A DNA stretch of 64,000 nucleotides from Kineosporia babensis (GTDB taxonomy: Bacteria > Actinomycetota > Actinomycetes > Actinomycetales > Kineosporiaceae): contig NZ_JAJOMB010000007.1 of NCBI RefSeq assembly GCF_021129305.1, forward strand, positions 186,001 to 250,000. The letters run 5' to 3'. The notes beneath the pieces are model-generated. The model saw only the letters and a list, made by a program, of their open reading frames with translations. It was not told the origin of the DNA and made no database searches. How positions within the stretch are numbered: the stretch's first letter is position 1; each line of letters starts with the position of its first letter. Shown here piece by piece: positions 47,621-57,800 of this stretch. The position numbers and the translations under genes were made by a program.

Positions 47621-48799
47621 TCAGTCCTGGGGCTCGTCGGTGCGGGGCACGGCGTAGGTCGGTCCGACCGCCTCCCGCACCACCGGCACCTCGAGATCTT
47701 GCCTGCGCTGAACCGTACCGCTCGCACCCACCTGGTGCAGCGTCTCCAGCACGCCGCCGGGGATGTTGAGCGCCGATTCCATCGTCGCCGGGTCACCGAT
47801 CGCCAGCAGCCGGTAGGGCGGGGACTGCTCGAGGCCGTCGGCGACCACCGCGCCACCGGTCGGCGGATCGGTGAACGAGGTGCTGGCCACCACCCGGACC
47901 TGGCCGAACTGGATCGCCTCGGCGCCCGCGTCCCGCAGCTCCTGGACGGCGTCGAGCACGGTGGAGGCGTCGAGCAGGGCCTGCGGGTCCTCGATCCGGA
48001 TCACCACGCCCGGGCCCTGGGCGGGTTCGGTGCCGGCCAGGATGCCGAGTACGTCAAGCCGTTCCCGAGTGGCCTTTTCCGCAGCCGCGGCCCGGTCGGT
48101 CCCGGACTGCAACTCGTTCTGGGTCTCCTCCAGAGTGCGGGCCTCAGCATCGAGCCGTTCGCTCTGCCGGCTGACGTCGTCCAGAACTCGCACCAGCTCG
48201 CTCTGGCTGAGCGAACTCAGATCGTTGGACGTGGTCTGCCGGGCCTGCACGACCAGGCCGAACCCGAGGGCGCCGAGCAGGACGGCGGCCAGAATCTGAA
48301 ACCTGGTCACCCGAAATCGAGGACGGGGGACGCGCGCCGGCTGGGCACCGTCACCGGCGGCGGGGGCCGGGTCTTCAGGAGCAACGGACGGGGTGCTCGC
48401 CGTGGTCTCGCCGGTGCCGGTGGTTGCGGTAGCTGCGGATTCAGGACCAGTAGCGGCAGCGCCCGTGGCCCGCGTGGCTTCGGCTTCCGGGCGGGCGGGT
48501 TCCTGAGGCGGGATCGGCAAGGTGTCGTCGTCCGAGGCAGATCCTGGCTCAGTGTCCCGGCCACCTACCCCCGGCGACCCGGCCGACGTCCCCGCGCCAC
48601 CCGTCCGTTGCTGTTGCTCTTGCTCCCCCGAACTCTCACCGAGCACTGGCGGCACTGCCCCCGAAGGCAACGGCCGACGTCCCCCTGCGGGCCGGATCAC
48701 CCGCGTACGGCCGGGATTGGCCGGCCGCGAGATCGGCATCGGCGCCGTGTCGGCGCTCTGCTCGTCCTCCGGCTGCTCGCCGGGCTTCTGCTCAGCCAT
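47621..48799 (-). CDS. DUF881-family membrane protein, long form
   Basis: 392 residues: a disordered Pro/Ala/Thr/Glu-rich N-terminus of about 165 residues, one transmembrane helix (FQILAAVLLGALGFGLVV), a coiled coil, and the DUF881 domain (GPGVVIRIEDP...). Matches Rv1825 by position. Function unknown; it lies in a conserved membrane-protein cluster with a second DUF881 protein and a small basic protein. Confidence 0.88.
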   Translation of the reverse strand: MAEQKPGEQPEDEQSADTAPMPISRPANPGRTRVIRPAGGRRPLPSGAVPPVLGESSGEQEQQQRTGGAGTSAGSPGVGGRDTEPGSASDDDTLPIPPQEPARPEAEATRATGAAATGPESAATATTGTGETTASTPSVAPEDPAPAAGDGAQPARVPRPRFRVTRFQILAAVLLGALGFGLVVQARQTTSNDLSSLSQSELVRVLDDVSRQSERLDAEARTLEETQNELQSGTDRAAAAEKATRERLDVLGILAGTEPAQGPGVVIRIEDPQALLDASTVLDAVQELRDAGAEAIQFGQVRVVASTSFTDPPTGGAVVADGLEQSPPYRLLAIGDPATMESALNIPGGVLETLHQVGASGTVQRRQDLEVPVVREAVGPTYAVPRTDEPQD

Positions 48800-48802
48800 G
48801 CA

Positions 48803-49135
48803 TCACGCCTTGAAGATGTGCCGGCGGATCGCCGCCGCGTTGGAGAAGATCCGGATGCCCAGCACGACCACCACCCCGGTCGAGAGCTGCGCCCCCACTC
48901 CCAGATGGTCCCCCAGGAACACGATCAGCGCCGCCACCACCACGTTGGACAGGAAGGAGACGATGAACACCCGGTCGTCGAAGATCCCGTCCAGCATCGC
49001 CCGTACCCCGCCGAACACCGCGTCCAGCGCCGCCACCACGGCGATCGGCAGGTAGGGCTGCAGCCAGAGCGGGACGGTCGGCTGCAGCACCAGGCCGGCC
49101 ACCACCCCGACCAGCAGTCCGATCGCCGCGATCAC
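48803..49135 (-). CDS. sbp: Small basic protein (DUF1290)
   Basis: 110-residue membrane protein with three hydrophobic segments and the DUF1290 core ALDAVFGGVRAMLDG. Matches Rv1824 by position. Homologues are conserved next to division or envelope genes. It starts with a GTG overlapping the previous stop (GTGA). Confidence 0.88.
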   Translation of the reverse strand: MIAAIGLLVGVVAGLVLQPTVPLWLQPYLPIAVVAALDAVFGGVRAMLDGIFDDRVFIVSFLSNVVVAALIVFLGDHLGVGAQLSTGVVVVLGIRIFSNAAAIRRHIFKA

Positions 49136-49977
49136 GTACGTCCTCCAGAAATAGGTTCGGCCTCTCTGAGCACGAACTGCCCGGCCCCCGGGAGCGTGAG
49201 CTCCGGCGCCGCGGCGATGTCCACGCGAATACCGTTGTTGTCCCGCAACGACTGCACGTACGGCCCGGCCTGCCCCTCGGCGAACTCCGACTGCAGGGAG
49301 CCCGGCTCACCCACCACCGAGATCACGTAGGGCGGCACCAGCGGCCGGAAGTCGACCAGGATCGCCTGCCCGGCCGAGCGGATCGCCGAGATCGCGGTCA
49401 GCCGCTCGCCGTTGATCGAGATCGCCTCGGCCCCGGCCGCCCACAGCCCGTTCACCACCACCTGCAGGTCCGCGTCGAGCACCACGCCCTCGTCGTAACC
49501 GGTGGCCGCCCGCGGATCGCTGCCGACCGCGTCCCGCCCGGGGGCGTCGTCCAGCGTGACCTGGATGCCCTTGCCGTGGACGGCGAGTTCACCGGTGAGG
49601 GCGCCGAGTTCCTGCACCTGACGGCTGAGCGCGGCGCCGCGGGTCCCGAGCAGGGTCTGCTGGGCGGCGGCATTGGCGGCGGCGATCTCGGCGTTGTGCT
49701 GCTTCTGCTCGGCCACCGCCTCGGAACGGTGCTCGATCTCCTCGCGCAGTTCCCGGCTGACCGCGTCGGACTCGCGCTGCGGCACCCGGATCGAGACGAC
49801 CGACACGGCGAACCCGGCCCCGGCGACGATCGCCAGCACCAGGGTGAGCGCGATCCGCAGCGGGGTGCGCGGTTTCGGGTCGGCCGCGGCCGCTGCGTAG
49901 CCGGGGTCGAGCGGGCGTTCCATCACCTCGCGCAGCAGGGTCATCGAGGCGTCGAGCGGGCGGGGACGCTCGCTCAT
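49132..49977 (-). CDS. DUF881-family membrane protein, short form
   Basis: 281 residues: a short cytoplasmic tail, one transmembrane helix, a coiled coil (about 75-130) and the DUF881 domain, with an ISINGERLTAISAIRSAG segment typical of the family. Matches Rv1823 by position. The ATG at 49977 overlaps the pgsA stop; the long upstream frame is a shadow of pgsA. Confidence 0.88.
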   Translation of the reverse strand: MSERPRPLDASMTLLREVMERPLDPGYAAAAADPKPRTPLRIALTLVLAIVAGAGFAVSVVSIRVPQRESDAVSRELREEIEHRSEAVAEQKQHNAEIAAANAAAQQTLLGTRGAALSRQVQELGALTGELAVHGKGIQVTLDDAPGRDAVGSDPRAATGYDEGVVLDADLQVVVNGLWAAGAEAISINGERLTAISAIRSAGQAILVDFRPLVPPYVISVVGEPGSLQSEFAEGQAGPYVQSLRDNNGIRVDIAAAPELTLPGAGQFVLREAEPISGGRT

Positions 49978-50612
49978 CCGGCCGCCTCGCCCTGCGCCCC
50001 GGGCGGTGCGGAGCTGATCGGGGGTTTCTTGGTCAGGTGCTCGCGCAGCGCCAGCACGGCCGCGGCCTGGCGCAGGTAGATCAGCGCCGACCACCAGTAC
50101 AGCGCGGTGCCCCACCAGGCGAAGGCCCAGCCGACCGGCATCGCGATGTCGCCGAACCGGCCCTCGATGTCGCCGAGCAGCAGCAGCGGGAAGGCGTAGA
50201 GCAGGTTGGCGGTGGCGGCCTTGCCCAGGAAGCTGACCTCCAGCGGGCGGCGCTCGTCGTTGGTCATCAGCAGCAGCGAGCCGACCAGCACCGCGTCCCG
50301 GGCGATCAGCAGCAGCACCAGCCACCACGGGATCACCTCGCGGTAGGCCAGGCCGAGCAGCGTGGTCAGGATGTACAGCCGGTCGGCCACCGGGTCGAGC
50401 ATCTGCCCCAGGCGGGTGGTCTGCCCCCAGCGCCGGGCCAGGGTGCCGTCCAGGTAGTCGGTGAATCCGCTCACCATCAGCACGACCACCGCCCAGCCGA
50501 CGTGGTCGAGCAGGATCAGCGCGGCGAAGACCGGCACCAGCAGCAACCGGCCGAAACTGAGCAGGTTGGGAATGTTGAGCACCCGAGTGCCGCTCACCGG
50601 GTTCTCTCCCAC
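49974..50612 (-). CDS. pgsA: CDP-alcohol phosphatidyltransferase (PgsA type)
   Basis: 212-residue membrane enzyme with the CDP-alcohol motif DGTLARRWGQTTRLGQMLDPVADR (DG-x2-AR-x8-G-x3-D-x3-D complete). It makes a phospholipid headgroup, probably phosphatidylglycerophosphate, but cardiolipin or inositol types cannot be excluded. I use the GTG at 50612, 9 bases after AGGAGG; the GTG at 50618 is too close to that site. Confidence 0.85.
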   Translation of the reverse strand: MGENPVSGTRVLNIPNLLSFGRLLLVPVFAALILLDHVGWAVVVLMVSGFTDYLDGTLARRWGQTTRLGQMLDPVADRLYILTTLLGLAYREVIPWWLVLLLIARDAVLVGSLLLMTNDERRPLEVSFLGKAATANLLYAFPLLLLGDIEGRFGDIAMPVGWAFAWWGTALYWWSALIYLRQAAAVLALREHLTKKPPISSAPPGAQGEAAG

Positions 50613-50839
50613 CGGCACGTTCCTCCTTCTTCCGTTCTCCCCGAATGCCCACCGCGGCGAACCGGGCCTGAGCCGCCAGGACAGCCTACGGGGCGCCGGG
50701 TACTGCGACCGGGCACCCGGCTTCAGGTATAAATCTGCAGTCCCGGCGAGGCGGGCGATTGGCGGCATTAACTCCTTATGCTGTGTCGGGGACCGTACGC
50801 GGGGTAACCGGTTCGTGAGTGGCGGGTTGGGGAGGTGGC

Positions 50840-53167
50840 GTGGGGCGCAGGCCGGGTACCACCATGGCCGACTCCGTCACCACGGCCGGCGCCGTCTACG
50901 TCCTGGACGCGCTGGCGGTGGCCGGATCGGCGTTCGTGCTGGTCTGGAGCACCGTGCCGGGCAGCCGCGACTCGGCCCTGGGGGTACTGGTCATCGCGCT
51001 GACCGCGCTGCTGCTGGTCGGCCTGACCGTCGCCCTGGCCCGGCTCGGCTCACGGCCCTTGCCCGCCATCCCCGCGCCGCTGCTGTGGCTGCCCCTGCTC
51101 GGCGCCGCCCTGGTCACCTCCTGGCACCTGCTGGCCGGCCGCGAGCTGGGCCCCGCCGAGACCGCGGTCGCCCTGGGCCTGGCCCTGCTGGTGATGCTGC
51201 GCCAGTCGTTCACCGGCCTGGACAACGTCCGGCTGGTCCGGGAGCTGCAGGAGAGCCAGGACCGGCTGCGGGCCCAGGCGTACCACGACTCGCTCACCGG
51301 CCTGGCCAACCGGGCGCTGTTCGACCAGCGGCTGCGCCGGGCGATCCGGGGCGGGCGCCCGCTCGGCCTGATCTTCTGCGACCTGGACGACTTCAAGGCG
51401 GTGAACGACCGGCTGGGTCACAACGCGGGCGACGAGGTGCTGCGCGCGGTGGCCGGCCGGCTGCGGGCCTGCGTGCGGCCGATGGACACGGTGGCCCGGC
51501 TCGGCGGGGACGAGTTCGCGATCCTGATGGAGGACGCGGCGGAGTCGCCGGACGTGATCGGCAACCGGATCCTGGGGGCGGTCGGCAAGCCGTTCCAGCT
51601 GGAGCACCGGGGGCGGGCGACCCGGGTCCTGGTCGGCGCCAGCGTGGGGGTCGCGGTGCTGGACAAGGTGGATCAGGACGCCTCGCCGGAGAGTTTGCTG
51701 GCCCGGGTGGACCAGGCGATGTACGCGGCCAAGCGGCGCGGCAAGAATCAGCTGGTCACCTTCCGGCACGGCACCCCGGACAGCCCCGACCCGCGCTACC
51801 TGCCTCTGCCCGACCCCGAGGCGCCCCCTCCGAACTCTGTCCCGGCCCTGGCGCCGAACCCGGTTCTTGCCCCGGCCACCGGCCCGATCCCCCGAAACGG
51901 CACCTCTTCCACCATGCATCCGGTCACCCCCGCCGCCCAGTACCGCGCCTCCGGCCAGGCCCGTCCCGAGCCGCCGCGCCCGCCCGCCACCGAAGAAGAG
52001 CTCAAGGCCCAGGAACGGGCCCGGCTCACCGCGGCCGCCCAGCGGTCGGTGGAACGCAGCCTGGCCGAGTACCAGGCGCTGGAGAAGGAGTCCGAGCGGC
52101 GGGAGGCCGAACGGGCCGCCGCCGAGCGCCGCGCCGCCGAGGCCCTGCAGATCGAGGCCGAGGTCCGGGCCGGCACCCGTCCCGAGGCCGAGGTGATCCC
52201 GCTCAGCCGGGCCGTCGACCTCCGCGCGCAGAAACAGGCTGCCGAGGCCGAAGCCGCCGCCGAGACCCTGCAGATCGAGGCTGCTGAGGCCGAGGCGGTC
52301 GAGGCAGAAGCGGTCGAGGCCACCCGCCGGGCCAAGAACGCGGCCGAGTCCCAGGCGGCTGCCGCCCCGAGCACTCAGCCCCGCAACGCCGGGCCGGTCA
52401 GCGAGGCCGAGACCCTGCAACGGGCCGAGCAACTGGCGGCCCTCTCCTCCGACCACATCTCCGTCCTTTACCGCCCGGTGCTCAGCCTGCGCACCGGGCA
52501 GCTGACCGCGCTCGCCGCCGCCGTGCGCTGGCAGCACCCGGTGCACGGCCCGATGCCGGTCGACGCGCTGATGTCCGCCGCCGAGCAGGCCGGGCTGCGC
52601 CGGCCGCTGGAAGAACGCCTGCTGGACTCGATCTGCTCCGCCCTGGCCCTGCTGCGCAAGGCGCCGGACTGGGACGAACTCACCGCGCACGTGCCGCTGC
52701 CCACCCTGTACCTGGCCGACGACCGCCTGGTCACCGTGCTCGAACGCACCCTGCGCCGCCACGACCTGCCCGGCAGCGCCCTGGTGCTGCAGATCACCGA
52801 GGACGGCCCCTCCCCCGACCTGAACGCCGCCGCGCGGGTGCTCGGCCGGGTCCGGGCTCTGGGCGTGAGCCTTGGCCTGGAGGCTTTCGGCGCCGGCCCG
52901 GGCGACCTTGGCTTCCTGACCCGCCTGCCGATCGACAACCTCACGCTGCACCGCTCGCTCGCCGCCGCCGAACCCGGCAGCCGTTCCGAGGCCGTGCTGG
53001 CCGGCACCATCGCGATGACGCCGGGACTGAAACTCACGCTGATCGCCGACGGGGTCAGCCACCAGGTGCAGGCCGACCGGCTGCACACGCTCGGGGTGGA
53101 CCTGGCGCAGGGGCCGCTCTACGGCGAACCGGTTCCGCTGCCGGAACTCGATCTGCTGCATCTGTGA
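50840..53167 (+). CDS. GGDEF diguanylate cyclase with degenerate EAL domain
   Basis: About 775 residues. N-terminal membrane segments (about four) and a short coiled coil lead to a GGDEF domain with intact GGDEF (about 222-226) and RxxD site RPMD (213-216). A long Pro-rich and then Glu/Ala-rich helical linker follows, then an EAL-type domain. The EAL glutamate is lost (AAAVRW instead of EALVRW), DDFG reads EAFG and KID reads TLH, so phosphodiesterase activity is unlikely. The GTG at 50840 (GGGGAGG upstream) is my start; GTG 50819 or ATG 50864 are alternatives. Confidence 0.85.
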   Translation: MGRRPGTTMADSVTTAGAVYVLDALAVAGSAFVLVWSTVPGSRDSALGVLVIALTALLLVGLTVALARLGSRPLPAIPAPLLWLPLLGAALVTSWHLLAGRELGPAETAVALGLALLVMLRQSFTGLDNVRLVRELQESQDRLRAQAYHDSLTGLANRALFDQRLRRAIRGGRPLGLIFCDLDDFKAVNDRLGHNAGDEVLRAVAGRLRACVRPMDTVARLGGDEFAILMEDAAESPDVIGNRILGAVGKPFQLEHRGRATRVLVGASVGVAVLDKVDQDASPESLLARVDQAMYAAKRRGKNQLVTFRHGTPDSPDPRYLPLPDPEAPPPNSVPALAPNPVLAPATGPIPRNGTSSTMHPVTPAAQYRASGQARPEPPRPPATEEELKAQERARLTAAAQRSVERSLAEYQALEKESERREAERAAAERRAAEALQIEAEVRAGTRPEAEVIPLSRAVDLRAQKQAAEAEAAAETLQIEAAEAEAVEAEAVEATRRAKNAAESQAAAAPSTQPRNAGPVSEAETLQRAEQLAALSSDHISVLYRPVLSLRTGQLTALAAAVRWQHPVHGPMPVDALMSAAEQAGLRRPLEERLLDSICSALALLRKAPDWDELTAHVPLPTLYLADDRLVTVLERTLRRHDLPGSALVLQITEDGPSPDLNAAARVLGRVRALGVSLGLEAFGAGPGDLGFLTRLPIDNLTLHRSLAAAEPGSRSEAVLAGTIAMTPGLKLTLIADGVSHQVQADRLHTLGVDLAQGPLYGEPVPLPELDLLHL

Positions 53168-53182
53168 GCGGCCCCCACGCCC

Positions 53183-54739
53183 TCACTGCAGATTGCTGCG
53201 CGGGCCGTGGAACCAGTGCTTGACCGAGATGTGCCACCCGGCGTACAGCGCACCCAGCAGCAGCGCCAGCACGATCGGTGCGTAGTTCACCGCGGTCCAG
53301 CTGAAGTCGTCGTTCAGCGGCCAGCCCGCGGGTGAGAACGGCAGCACGAAATACACCGAGGTGACGGCGATCTCGGCAACCGCGAGCAGACACAGCCAGC
53401 GATACCGCGAACCCAGCGTCCAAGGCCCGGGCTGCCAGTCGTCCCCGATTCGCCACCGCAGGTAGATCGGGATGGCGAAGGCCAGGTACAGACCGATCAC
53501 GCCGATCGAGACCACTGCGTAGAACGCGGTCGGCGCACCCGAAGGACTTTCGTACAGCGCCGGCAAGGTCAGAACCAAAGCCGCTGCCCCGGCTGCGAAC
53601 ACCGCGTTGCGCGGCACCCCCTTGGCATCGACCGTGGCCCACCAGCCCGAACCCGGCACCGCCCGGTCCCGGCTGAAAGCGAACAACATCCGCGAGGTGG
53701 ACGTCATACAGGCGGTCGAGCAATAGATCTGGCCGCTCATGCTGATGAACACCACCAGCTTGAACAACGCCGGAGACAGCGCACTCGAGAGCACGGCCAG
53801 CACGCTACCGCCGCCGTAGGGGTTCACCGCCGGGTCGAAGGAATTGATGAAGTCCGTCTCGGTGGCGGCGAAAAGGAAGGCCAGCAGCAGGATCCAGCCG
53901 CCGATCGCCGAATAGAGAATGGACTGCCAGATCCCCTTGGCCGCCGCGTTCGCCGCTCCCTGGGTCTCCTCGGAAAGGTGGGCCGAGGCGTCGTAACCGG
54001 TGATGGTGTACTGCGTGAGCAGAAACCCCAGCGGCAGCACGTAGAACCAGAACGTGCTGTCCCCGTCGCCACCGATCCCGGCGTTGTTGATCCGCTCGGT
54101 GAACACGAACGACAGGCTCTGGTGCGAGTCCGGCCCGAACACCAGGACCAGCACCACGATCAGTGCCCCGAACACGTGCCACCAGACGCTCACGTTGTTG
54201 ATCACCGCGAGCAGGTGCGAGCTGAAGATGTTCACCGCGGTGATCAGCGCCAGCAGCGCGACGAACCAGAAGAACTGCTGGTACAGGTAGTTCCCGCCGA
54301 GGAAGCCGGTGGCGTACCCGTCCGAGAACAGGTCGATGAAGGTGTTCAGGTAGATCGCGGCGCCGTAGGCCACCGAGGCCAGGATCGCCACCAGCCCGAC
54401 CAGGTTCAGCCAGCCGGTGTAGTACCCGGCCTTGGCCCCGCCGAGTTTCGCCGCCCACCAGTAGATCCCGCCCGAGGTGGGGTAGGCCGAGACCAGCTCG
54501 GCCAGGCAGAAGCCGATGATCAGGATGAACGCCGAGATCACCGGCCAGCCGATCGAGATCGCGATCGGGCCGCCGTTGTTCCAGGCCTGGCCGAAGGTGG
54601 TGAAGCAGCCGGCCAGGATCGAGATGATCGAGAACGAGATGGCGAAGTTCGAGAAGCCGGACCAGGAGCGGTGCAGTTCCTGCTTGTAGCCGAGCCGGGC
54701 CAGGACCGACTCGTCGTCGTTCACCGTGCTGTCTGACAT
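53183..54739 (-). CDS. APC-family amino acid permease
   Basis: 518 residues, about 12 transmembrane helices. Motifs include FSNFAISFSIISILAGCFTTFG in helix 1 and AELVSAYPTSGGIYWWAAKLGG, characteristic of the amino-acid/GABA-permease branch. The ATG at 54739 has GAGGAGA 6 bases upstream. The substrate is probably an amino acid or polyamine; unknown. It lies downstream of the NACHT gene on the same strand with a gap of 102 bases. Confidence 0.88.
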   Translation of the reverse strand: MSDSTVNDDESVLARLGYKQELHRSWSGFSNFAISFSIISILAGCFTTFGQAWNNGGPIAISIGWPVISAFILIIGFCLAELVSAYPTSGGIYWWAAKLGGAKAGYYTGWLNLVGLVAILASVAYGAAIYLNTFIDLFSDGYATGFLGGNYLYQQFFWFVALLALITAVNIFSSHLLAVINNVSVWWHVFGALIVVLVLVFGPDSHQSLSFVFTERINNAGIGGDGDSTFWFYVLPLGFLLTQYTITGYDASAHLSEETQGAANAAAKGIWQSILYSAIGGWILLLAFLFAATETDFINSFDPAVNPYGGGSVLAVLSSALSPALFKLVVFISMSGQIYCSTACMTSTSRMLFAFSRDRAVPGSGWWATVDAKGVPRNAVFAAGAAALVLTLPALYESPSGAPTAFYAVVSIGVIGLYLAFAIPIYLRWRIGDDWQPGPWTLGSRYRWLCLLAVAEIAVTSVYFVLPFSPAGWPLNDDFSWTAVNYAPIVLALLLGALYAGWHISVKHWFHGPRSNLQ

Positions 54740-54841
54740 GGGTCTCCTCAGGGGGTTGAAGAGCAGCAGGCGCAAACCATCACTCTGAGGCGTTTCGGGC
54801 ACCGGCATCGCGGGTCACATCCGGATGAAGCGCTGAGCGGC

Positions 54842-57800
54842 TCAGACCTCGTCGGCGAGCAGCCGGCGCAGGGCGTCGTAGGCGTAGTCCCGGGCCGGCC
54901 GCCCGTGAGGTCTGCCGATCTCACCGAACCGGGTGTCATCAAGGGCGGCGAGCAGCAGCTCACACACCTGCACGTGGTGCACCGGCGAGGCCCCGACCTT
55001 CACCAGCTCATCCACCACTGCGCCACGTGCACCCAAGTGCGGGGTCAGCATCAGGTTCACCAACGGCACGAAATCGACCACGGGCTGCCGCAGCCGCAAG
55101 TAGAACAGCAGCTGCACAGCCGGGCGGGCACGAACGCCTAGAATTCGCTCACTGGACTGCAGACAGCAACTCAGACTGCCGATGAGACAATCGGTTCGGC
55201 CGGGATCGAGATCACCGATCAGCCTCGACGCCAGATCCCAGCCAGCCAGTTGGATCCATGCCACGAGCGCAGGCCGGCGAAGCGCCAGTTCTGTTTCCGG
55301 GTCGGAGCCGACCTTCAGCAGCCACTCAGCCAAGCCCGGAGTACGCCGGTCAGCCCAGCCGAGAGCAGTGAGCACCGCTGCCCGCAGAGCGGAACCCTGC
55401 TGAGTGTCACAGGCCAGTGGCAGCAGCACTTGCGTGACTTCGTCGGTCAGTGGCCGTTCACCCAACGCTGCCACGGCCGAGCTACGCACCACCGCCGGCT
55501 GAGCCTCGTCGGCGGCCCAGGCCAGCAAGCGATCGTTCACCTGTTGCCGGCCATCGGCCCGATTCAGAGCCTTGACCGCCCGAGACCTCAGCAACGGCTC
55601 CAGCTCCGGGGCCGAGATCAGTTCCAGCAGATACTCGGTCGTTTCGGGGCTGCTCGAAGCTCGTCCCAGCGCCCCGATCGCCGCATCACGCAGTGAGAGA
55701 TCCTGCGTCTCGTCCCGGCTCAGCACCAGCAGGCGATCGCCCACCCGCGGATCGCCCGCCTCCTGCGCAAGGGATGTCAGAACCATTAGTTCCTCAGCAC
55801 TGGTGAGCTTCGGGTCCTTGCCCAGTTCCAGCAACTGCCCGACCGTCTCAGCCGTGACCTCCAGCCCCAGAAGGACCTGAGCGCGACCAAGGGGGTCGAG
55901 ACCGGGATCGAGGCTGAACTGGACAAGGCGTTCCTCCACCTGCAGCCCGGGCATCCCTGCCTCGGCCCAGGCGGCGACCAATCGGGCCCGCACCCCCAGA
56001 TCCACACTCTCGTCCCGGCTCAGGTCAAGGATCCTCGACTCGATCTCGGGCACCCAGGTAGCCAACGCGCCGGCCGCGTGGAACTGCACCTGCCGGTCTG
56101 CACCGACGCTGAACTCCAGAAGCTGCTCCAGCATCCGTGGTTCAGCGGCGACTACAGCCGCCGCTCCGATCCACCGGCAGCGCTGTTCGCTGCCCCCGGG
56201 CACCGCCTGAAGAAACCGCCCAGCCAAAACCTCTCGATAGGAGGCGCTCTGCATCGAACTCAGCACGGCGAGCACACTCGCCCGGTAGCCGGAGTACTGC
56301 GCTCGGCCCTGGCAATGCATCAGTTCCTCGGCGGCCTGACCGAGCAGCTTCTCCGCCAGTGGCCGGTCCACCGGGATCTCGTCCGCCAGGCAGCGCAGGG
56401 CGAACAAGAAGTCCCGGCCCAGCAGTTCCTCGTGCGGGGTGGGCGCTGGCTCCTCGTCCTCGTCGCCCAGCGCCAGCACTGCCGCCGCCACCAGGTCGTT
56501 CGAGGCCTCGGCCGAGCTCAGGCCGGTGAAGCCCAGCGCCAGCAGAATCGGCTCCTGCCAGCGCGGGTCGTGGAGCTGGGCCCGGATCAGGCCGATCCGG
56601 CGCCTCGGCAGTGCCACCAGGTAGCGCGCGGCGTAGTACTCCTGAAAGGTCAGGTGCAGGAAGCCGTATCGCCCGGGCGCCCGCTCCACGAAGAGACCGG
56701 TGTGCACCCGCACCGTGGCCAGGAACTTCTCCACCTCGCTGAGCACCGTGGGCGACGGGTCCTCCTCGTCCCACGGCTGTCCGTTGATCTTGGCCCAGCG
56801 CGGCCCCAGCACCTGCAGGATCTCGTCGTGCCGGGCCATGCCGTCCGGCCGGTTCGAGTGGATCCAGTAGGCCAGATCGCCCAGCAGCCGGGTCACGTGG
56901 CGCTCCTCGGCCAGGGCGGAGGCGGGCACGCCCTGCGCGGTGCGCCAGGTCCGGGCCAGGGTGTCGGCGGCCAGCCGGTACAACTCGATCCGCTTCTGCG
57001 GCAGCTGCGCCCCGGTGCTGTGAATCAGAGCGAGGATCCGCAGCATGAGCGGGTTCACGGCCAGCCGGGCCACGCCGGGGGCGTGGTCCACGGCGGCCAG
57101 GATCGCGCTGACCTCGGCGCCGGCCGCCCCACGATGCAACTCGGCCGAGGCGTGCGGTGCCTGGGCCTGCTCGACGGCCAGGCACCAGCGCCGCAGGAAG
57201 CCCTCGATCTGCTCCCGGTCCATGTCCCTGGCCCGGAAGTGCACGAAGTCGCCGGTCAGCGGGACCTCGCGGTAGCCGGCCACCCGGCTGGTGATCACGA
57301 ACCGGTTGCCCGCCCCGGCGTGCCGGCGGACGAACTCTTCCACCCGTTTGACCACGCCGGTGCGGTCGGTCACGGTGGTGATCTCGTCCAGGCCGTCGAG
57401 CAGGATCAGCACATCGCCGTTGGCCAGGCGCTGGGTGAACAAGTCCCCCAGCGCGTCGGCCGGGCAGTCCGCCAGGTCGTGGAACTTCTCCAGGAAGTCG
57501 GTGAGCGAACTACGGCGCCAGGTCTCGTCCTGGGCGTAGTCGCCGATCCGGATCAGCACCGGCAGGCGGACCCGGCCTTCGGGCAGATCCTCGCGAGGAG
57601 CATCCGGATCGGCCAGCGCCCGGGCGTTGGCCAGGGCCAGATGCCGCAGCAGAGTGGTCTTTCCAGCGCCTGGATCGCCCAGGACCACCACCTGCGGATG
57701 CGCACCGAGCACCGTCTTCCACCCGAGCACCACCCGGCTGCCGCTGCTCTCCGAAGCCGACGGCTCGTCGTGCTCCGTGTCCGGCCCGTTCAGTTCGTTC

